A stretch of 64,000 nucleotides of DNA from Cytospora piceicola (lineage: Eukaryota; Ascomycota; Sordariomycetes; Diaporthales; Cytosporaceae): contig JALQBC010000009.1 in NCBI GenBank assembly GCA_023375675.1, positions 682,001 through 746,000 of the forward strand, given 5' to 3'. Under the pieces are notes generated by a model. It had not been told where the DNA came from, did no database searches, and saw only the letters and a list, made by a program, of their open reading frames with translations. Each line of letters starts with the position of its first letter. Within the stretch, counting starts at the first letter, position 1. Below, one piece after another: positions 57,650-64,000 of the stretch. A program made the position numbers and the translations under genes.

Positions 57650-57655
57650 CACGTT
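57650..57655. promoter_or_regulatory. CACGTT, lower-affinity Pho4/NUC-1-type site
   Basis: CACGTT about 230 bp upstream of the phosphate transporter start. In yeast, Pho4 binds CACGTT more weakly than CACGTG. Confidence 0.35.
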
Positions 57656-57820
57656 TCATTCCTTCTGCATTTTCTAGAATCTCTCTACCGCGACCCTCCC
57701 GGCGCCGGTTTCAACACTCTTGGGCATTATTTCGTCGGTTTCGTCAGGCCCAAGGAACACTACAGGCAGAAACAGACCTCCGGACGCCCTCCTGCCACGA
57801 AGGATAGTTGCAGGACCTAA

Positions 57821-57826
57821 CACGTG
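57821..57826. promoter_or_regulatory. CACGTG E-box next to the phosphate transporter start
   Basis: CACGTGG 60 bp before the proposed start codon. The Pho4/NUC-1 class of regulators activates phosphate-starvation genes through this core. So close to the ATG it may lie in the leader, so function is inferred. Confidence 0.4.
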
Positions 57827-57885
57827 GAAATCAACAATATGGAATGGGCAGGGTGACTCAGCAAAACATTTCATCGACCATCATC

Positions 57886-60316
57886 ATGGACATACCACCG
57901 GAAACTATGGCAGCTACTTGCCGAACATATGGGGGAAACAGGGCATTCCACAATTTCGGTATGTTCTGCATCTACCAACCACAGCGCCGGCTGCTGCGGA
58001 TGGTCACGGCTAACACCTCGCAGCAAACGACTACTCACATATACAAGACCCGAATCTGCGTCGACGGCTCGCACTGTCCGAGATCGACAAAGTCCCATTC
58101 GGCCTGTATCACATCCGAGCCGTTCTCGTAGCAGGCGTGGGCTTCTTCTTGGATAGCTACGACATCTTCGCTATTAATTTCATTACTATCTTTTTGGGCC
58201 TTACCTTTTGGCAAGGCCCCCCTGGAACTTCGCGGAATGGCTTTGGCGGGAACAACGGGGTATTGCCGGGTCCTGCTAGCCAGGCTTTGAAGGCGTCGAC
58301 GAACGCAGGCGTCCTCATTGGGCAGATCCTCTTCGGCTGGTTGGCGGACTATCTTGGACGCCGCAAGATGGTAGGTATTATCCGAGAGCAACCATCTTCC
58401 CCAGTTGCATGTCTCCTGAGCCCTGAGACAAGTTTGATCTGCGAGCAATAAAGGCTGTACTCTCGGACCAATGTCTCGCGACTCCCGTTTCTTTCCCATT
58501 CAGCGTTGGAGGCAAATACTGACCCCCCTTCTCGTAGTATGGCGTTGAGTTGGGGATCATCCTGCTGGGGACCTTGAACTTCGCCCTGTGCAGTCCAAGC
58601 CAGTCGATGAGCTCGACGGCCTTGTTGGTGTTCCATCGGGTAACAATGGGCATCGGGATCGGTGGAGACTAGTAAGTTGTCGTCTTTGTGTCTCTTCATA
58701 TGCGCTGTCTTGTTGACTTGGTGTTGAAGCCCCCTATCATCCGTCATCACGGCCGAGTTCGCACCAACGAGATGGCGAGGCGCCATGATGGCAGCTGTAT
58801 TCTCGATGCAAGGTCTCGGCCAACTCCTTGCTGCAATTGTCGCCCTGGTTGTGACAGTGGCATTCAAGGAGTCCTTCCTCGGCATCGCGAATGAACAAGG
58901 CTGTGACTACAACTGTCAGATAGCGGCTGATCGATGCTGGCGGATAATAGTCGGCGTGGGAGCACTGCCGGCAGTGTTTGCACTTTATTACAGAATCACG
59001 ATACCAGAGACACCGCGGTACACATTCGATGTAGCTCACGACATCGAGAAGGCCGATGCCGACATTAAGGCATATATGTCAAGCAAGTCACAAGGAGAGA
59101 TCGATACTATACGCCAGGCCCGTCTGTTGAAGGTAGCGGGGCCGTCGCTGTCCACCCCATCAGCATCATGGCAAGATCTAGGTTTATATTTTCGGCAATG
59201 GAAGAATGTCAGGACCCTTCTGGGCACAACCTTGTCGTGGTTCTTCTTGGTCAGCACCACGCACCACGGTATTCTTGCACCATTTATGGACTAATAGGCT
59301 CGCAGGACGTCGCTTTCTATGGCCTCAGCCAAAACAACTCCATCTTTCTCAAATCAACAGGCTACTACAACGGAGCCGACCTCTACCACAAACTTCATAA
59401 CACCTCCATCGGACTCATAGTTCTTTCCGTCGCTGGCTCGATCCCAGGGTACTGGACCGCGGTATTCGCCATCGACACCGTAGGTCGCAAGCCGTTGCAG
59501 CTCTTTGGCTTCCTTATTCTTACCGCCCTGTTTTGCATCCTTGGCTTCGCCTCCCACCGTCTCTCCTCCCACGCCATGCTCGCCCTGTATATAATCGCGC
59601 AGTTCTTCTTCAACCTCGGTCCCAACACCACCACGTTCATCGTCCCAGGGGAGTGTTATCCTACGCGATATAGAACGACCGGACACGGACTCTCAGCCGC
59701 GGCGGGCAAGGTTGGGGCGATAGTGGCCCAAGTGATTCCACTGCCGCTTCTCACCAGGGACTCCGGCACGCGGCCGGACCGGCTGATGCGTCTGTTTGCG
59801 CTGTCCACGCTCTGTGGGCTGTTCACCTCGCTGCTCATCCCAGAAACAAAAGGCATCACTCTGGAGGAGCTGGCGGGCGAACGGCCGACAAGTTATAACT
59901 CGGGCCGTAACGGTAGTATAACCATCCACGCTTCATCGAAACGACGATGGAACGCCTTGTTCGGTGGTCAGCCCGCCGGGCTAATGTATCCGCGCGCCGG
60001 CGGCATGAGAAAGGTATGGAGGCGGAGTCCCAGGATAGGGACGCGCAGCAGCCCTGAAATGACAGCCACAGTTGATCCGGAGACGGGGAGGTCAGCGCAG
60101 GTAATGGGGAAAGGCTGGTGGAGGTTTAAGAAGGGACATCAACCAGTCTCGAGGAAGGACTACGGGTTGAATAGCAGCACGTCTTCGACAAGACCAATCA
60201 ATTCTCCGCCGAACAGTATGCCTGCTTGGAATGCTGGTTGGGGAAGGATAGACAGGGGAGCACCAGCTCCTGACAACATTCGGTTGCAGGATGTCGGGGG
60301 CTTGATTGATAAGTGA
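57886..60316 (+). CDS. PHO84: high-affinity phosphate:H+ symporter (PHO84 type, MFS)
   Basis: Five exons: 57886-57958, 58024-58370, 58538-58671, 58730-59249 and 59306-60316; introns 65, 167, 58 and 56 bp, all GT-AG; 694 aa. Plasma-membrane major facilitator importing phosphate with protons. Splice junctions rebuild conserved blocks: GGNRAFHNFANDYSHIQDP, LADYLGRRKMYGVELGI, IGGDYPLSSVITAEFAPT and LSWFFLDVAFYGL. Twelve membrane spans are expected; PHS-family motifs include GFFLDSYDIFAIN in helix 1, GRRK in the first loop, GIGIGGDYPLS in helix 4 and PETKGITLEEL after the last span. The tail beyond that motif is about 140 residues and basic, longer than in yeast Pho84. Two possible starts, 57886 and 57907, are in frame; the first is given. 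Confidence 0.9.
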
Positions 60317-62020
60317 TCTGTATTGATATACACACACTATACAATTTTCTCCGGATTATCAACTGATTTAAGCAGTGCATATGTCGGACCGGCGTGACAA
60401 TGCCCAGTTCAAGCATCCCAGGGGATGGTCGAGCTTTACCACTTAATAAGAACCTTCACAAATATGCCTTGAGCTTATATGCAAACGGCGACCCACACAC
60501 GCAACCCGAAATCCTACAGCCCAATAGTACCGAAAGGGTGTCCGAGAGCCAATATAGCATTATTGACATATTTAGATCTTTAATTCCGGCCTTGTTGCCG
60601 TCCTGAAGGAGCCTTGAGCAAAGGATGAGAGACTCATCTCACACAGTATGAGCCGATTACCAAGGCCATAGACCATTGTTGTTTATAATGGTTGAGCGGA
60701 GGTCGAGAGACACCTTTAACTACCGCGTGCCAGCGTTTGGTTAGCTGATACAGGCGCGCATTGTTAGGAGGAAACCTGGCAGGCCAGGGTTTGGGGCTAT
60801 TTAACGGCACCGTTGTACCTCAATAACAAACAAACAAACAAACACAATACACAAACTTAAAGTCCTTACACGCATGGTCTGGTCAGTCAAAGCACCAAGT
60901 GGTGACATTGTCATAGAATTCCTTCCGTAGCTGTGGCCCATATCTCCAGTTCAACAAATACTTCAGCCCGCACAGATACGAGCCTCGGTCATGCCAAGGC
61001 GTCTATGTCAGCTATCTCGATGGCCTTGCCTCCTTGAATAGGTAGCGTATCTGGGGCCGTCTTACTCTCTTTAAGGTTTTGTTTTATGACACGTATAAGG
61101 TTGATGAAGCTACTTTGAATTTGTAAGGCTCGGAGTGTTTTGGATATTCCAAATTCCAATAACCATGTAAGAATCTGGTTATCCTCGCTGGAAGCGTCTT
61201 GGCGAGACCTGTACTGGTTTTGCCTACAGAATACCACATTTGGAGACTGCGGCACTGGTCTAGTCCTAGAGCAAGAAGTATTCGACGATCCCAAACCTTT
61301 CGTGATTCCGAATGTAAATACTTTGTCGAGGGTTATGCACCAGCACTTTTCAGGTGCTCTTGCAATCTCTTACATCATCCATCAAGTTTTCGCCGAGCTT
61401 GAAGCGAGTACCCAGGAACCGCCTAGGGTCTCTACCACGTTCGATTATGGGAACAGAGGTGGCTCTCGGGTACAACAATGGCCTCATTATTGGGTATAGT
61501 GCTATGAGGCGCTCGGATGTATCACTATACCATCTGGTTCTATACCTACTGATATCGGTTCTCTTCTAATGGTTAGTCGACTCTATAAATTGATCACCTC
61601 GAGTGCGTCATCGAACAATTCGTCCCGTGAGATTCTCGGCGCAGACACCAGGTATGGCGAACATTCAAGCTACGCAATATTGGGGTATTCTTTCCATCGA
61701 TTCTGCATTCCTCGCCTGCATGCAAAGATGTCGTAGTGTCCCAAATCAAACGGTAACAGAACGCACGTACATGGTATCCCTTCGATGAAACCCGTGAGGG
61801 CGCATCTCCTGTCTCCCATCAAAACGCCATGTTGTGAAAACCAAACCTAAATCATCGCGAAGCAAGTGCCGGCTCTGACAAAAATCTCCTCTTCTTTTCT
61901 GTGCCATGCCAAACCAAGCCAAAATAGACCAACGCCAGATGCGTAAAGAGGGGGAGGGGAAAGAAGAGAAAGATAGACGTAAAAAAGGGCCGAGTCTACC
62001 GCATGGAATCAAGACCAGTC
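60317..62020. other. intergenic with an unassigned minus-strand frame
   Basis: About 1.7 kb between converging genes. It has a CAAA tetranucleotide tract (about 60826-60842) and a minus-strand open stretch (61371-60989, stop to stop) that reads as moderately protein-like in its last 60 residues but matches no family I know. Otherwise nothing. Confidence 0.45.
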
Positions 62021-64000
62021 CTATAACACCGGCCCGTCGCGGTGCTGATGCGGATTTCCGCCCCATAACGCGGCGCCAACGACTTGTTGTGTGTTGTCGG
62101 GACCCTGGCTCGGAGCATGCTCGTATATGGACGAAGGGGCGCGATAGTCTGCCTGATTGGCAGCTAGTTGTGTTGAGCTTGGTGCTTGGTAGTAGTCGTC
62201 GGTGGAAAGCGCGTTTCCCGGCACATGCTGGTGCTCTGGCTGGTCTTGGTAGGTCATCGTTTGGGAAGCATATGATTGCGGTTCCTGCCGATACTGCATG
62301 GCAGCTCCGCGATATCCTAGATCCGACTCGTAAGGATGGTCCTCTAAATCTCGATCATATTGATCGAAAGGAGATGGTTCCCTACTCGACGGGTTGTCCT
62401 GGGCATGGGCAATGAGGCCAGCTCCTTCTTCCTCATGATCCTCAGGAACAGGGCTGATCTGCCCCGGTCCTCCGACACGTTGGTTCATACCAAACGTACT
62501 TCGTCCTGAGTCCAAATCAGTTGCTGTTGCGTGGCGGAGATAAACCATTCAAAATCAACGGCGGAGAGGGGGCGGGGGGCGGTGGAATGTAAACAGTTGT
62601 GTTCAAATTCCAAGTTGTCAACACTTCGCAGCTCCATGATTATGCCTCAGAGGATAAGCAGCTAATACATGTTGCTGGGGTTTGGCTTACGAAACTGCGT
62701 CGCAATCGGCAAGTGGTCGGTGCTCCTGCCACCAGACTGCGTGCCGTATGAATTCAGAGGATATGCTGCGTCCTTACCATCCATGTCGATATCTGCGTTC
62801 TTGCGGTAGCTGACATCCTCGTGACGTTTCTTAGCCCCTACGAGGAGCCAGCGCATTCCACGGCCGAACGCCTTGATAATGTCCCAGAGGTTCAGGGCAT
62901 CCCACAGTGCCTTGCCGCCAAACCTTCCGCCGGCCGGGGGAACGTGTACGTTCTCTTGTAGCGGGTCAGTTGAATCTTTCGAGGGCAGCGGGTAGAAAAT
63001 TGGCGGCGCGTCCTGTCGGTAGGGTTGCCAGGGGTATGCCCATATGTGGAGAATGGCAAACAACAACATTTCTACGCATAGCAGCAGCGATGGAAGCCCA
63101 ACTGATATGTCAGGGTATGAAAGCTTCGCGCTGGCGGAAATGATGTTCAACTCAGATGTTGCCACCGAGATGGCAGACGACTGCCAGAAACTAAGGAAAA
63201 TGACACCCTTGATAGCCAGGACCTTCAAAAAAGGACGGTGTGATGAGAGCTGGTTCTTGAGCTGGAGATAGAATTGAATGACACAGTACATCGCAATAGT
63301 GACAGCCACACAGTCGATAGCGGTGCACTATTTCGGGCATAGATTGTTAGCCAGGGAAGCTTCAAGCTGGACAAGTAGGAGGCTTACCCAGATATGTGCG
63401 AAATAAGGGCTATTGGAACTTTCACAGTAGCGGTCAAAATCCTGAGTGACAACAGCCGTGATGGTTATGGCCACGCGTATGAAGCAGTAGTGGTAGATGC
63501 CGATCCATATGATGTTAAACCAGGTCAGGCCGCTTTTGGGCGTTCGCCATGGGCCTCGATCGCCTCCACAGCACTTCTTGAGCCAAGAGATAGGCCAGAC
63601 CCATGGTTTTACGGGTTGCAATTGCCTGAAGAATTGTTTTTGTTGGTGTAAATCGGTCGCCGTGTATTGACACAGGAGGCCGAAGAACGAGGAGATGGCG
63701 AAAGCTTCATAGCAGTCAGAAATGACAGAATAGTAAACTGCGTTATGGTAGAATCTTAGTTGAAGGAAGGATGAAGCCGCGTAGATAGGTACCATAAGCA
63801 AGATACGGATTATACTAGTGGGGTAGTCAGTATAAGGACAGGTCAAGGAGTTTCTCTCTGGGGCAGGACGCACTGTCTCTGTTCCTCTGGTTTGGTGTAG
63901 TTCAGTGCGTGCATCCATATCAGGTAGAAACTTGTGAACATGGCGAGCAGAGCCGTCACGGCAGATATCATGAGGGCGAGGTCGTGGAAGGTGAATGGCC
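62021..64000 (-). CDS. TMEM184/DUF300 (Ost-alpha-like) membrane protein, 5' end outside window
   Basis: Partial gene on the minus strand: exons >64000-63874, 63814-63388, 63327-62691 and about 62505-62021; introns 59, 60 and about 185 bp. The frame enters the window at PFTFHDLALMISAV. Family features: a helix ending in FYLIWMHALNYTKPEEQRH, then IIRILLMVPIYAASSFL, NAVYYSVISDCYEAFAISSF, a PWRTPKSGLTWFNI helix, a splice at FAHIW|CTAIDCVAV, and further helices to about LHIWAYPWQPY; seven spans in total are usual. Family members include organic solute transporter alpha, yeast Hfl1 (vacuolar, Atg8-binding) and plant LAZ1. The last exon codes for a disordered acidic, Gln/Pro-rich tail. Its acceptor is a choice between CTCAG (ending 62506) and AACAG (ending 62524), both in frame with the strong GTAAGC donor at 62690. 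Confidence 0.85.

Larger units (their letters stand above)
56309..57885. other. intergenic, upstream of phosphate transporter
   Basis: About 1.6 kb holding the MET2 3' end and the promoter of the phosphate transporter, with E-box sequences noted separately. No supported gene. Confidence 0.5.

Overview
This is a 64-kb piece of a filamentous fungal nuclear genome, almost certainly an ascomycete of the Sordariomycetes type. The evidence is the gene style: short introns of about 55-100 bp with GTRNGT donors, CTRAY-like branch points and CAG/TAG acceptors, long disordered protein tails, and several fungal-specific families (GH76 mannanase, Hos3-type deacetylase, fungal GILT-like protein, LAM-type sterol transporter). 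Short palindromic motifs built on CTTAAG and CCTAGG are scattered through the intergenic DNA. There are no bacterial operons, CRISPR arrays or viral genes. Exon boundaries below were deduced by hand from splice signals and reading-frame continuity; no transcript evidence was available.

Layout. Positions 1-11,200 are gene-poor: the only coding sequence I can support is a 54-codon cysteine-rich mini-protein at 4325, with a tRNA-like element at 9412 and simple repeats. From 11,200 rightwards the genes are: GH76 mannanase-like enzyme (+), tubulin cofactor D (+), an uncharacterised coiled-coil/low-complexity protein (+), the scavenger decapping enzyme DcpS (+), overlapping tail-to-tail with a GILT-like membrane protein (-), a MITE-like inverted-repeat element, an atypical hexokinase-family kinase (+), a Hos3-like histone deacetylase (+), a membrane protein with a PAN-like cysteine domain (-), an unrecognised nuclear-looking protein (-), an MIT plus coiled-coil protein resembling Atg38/NRBF2 (-), a GRAM+VASt sterol-transfer protein (+), a very large THO2 subunit (-), homoserine O-acetyltransferase MET2 (+), a PHO84-type phosphate:proton symporter (+), and a TMEM184/DUF300 transmembrane protein running off the right edge (-).

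The genes do not form a pathway cluster; this is mostly ordinary housekeeping sequence (mRNA export and decay, tubulin folding, methionine synthesis, phosphate uptake, lipid transfer, chromatin). The unusual signals are in gene structure and small elements: an 18-nt microexon inside the hexokinase phosphate-binding motif, two GC-AG introns, an in-frame 63-bp intron hidden in the cofactor D reading frame, a 47-bp coding overlap between convergent genes, a 295-bp element with matching 39-bp inverted repeats, and the unannotated triple-CxxC mini-protein. I did not find a convincing new multi-gene system.
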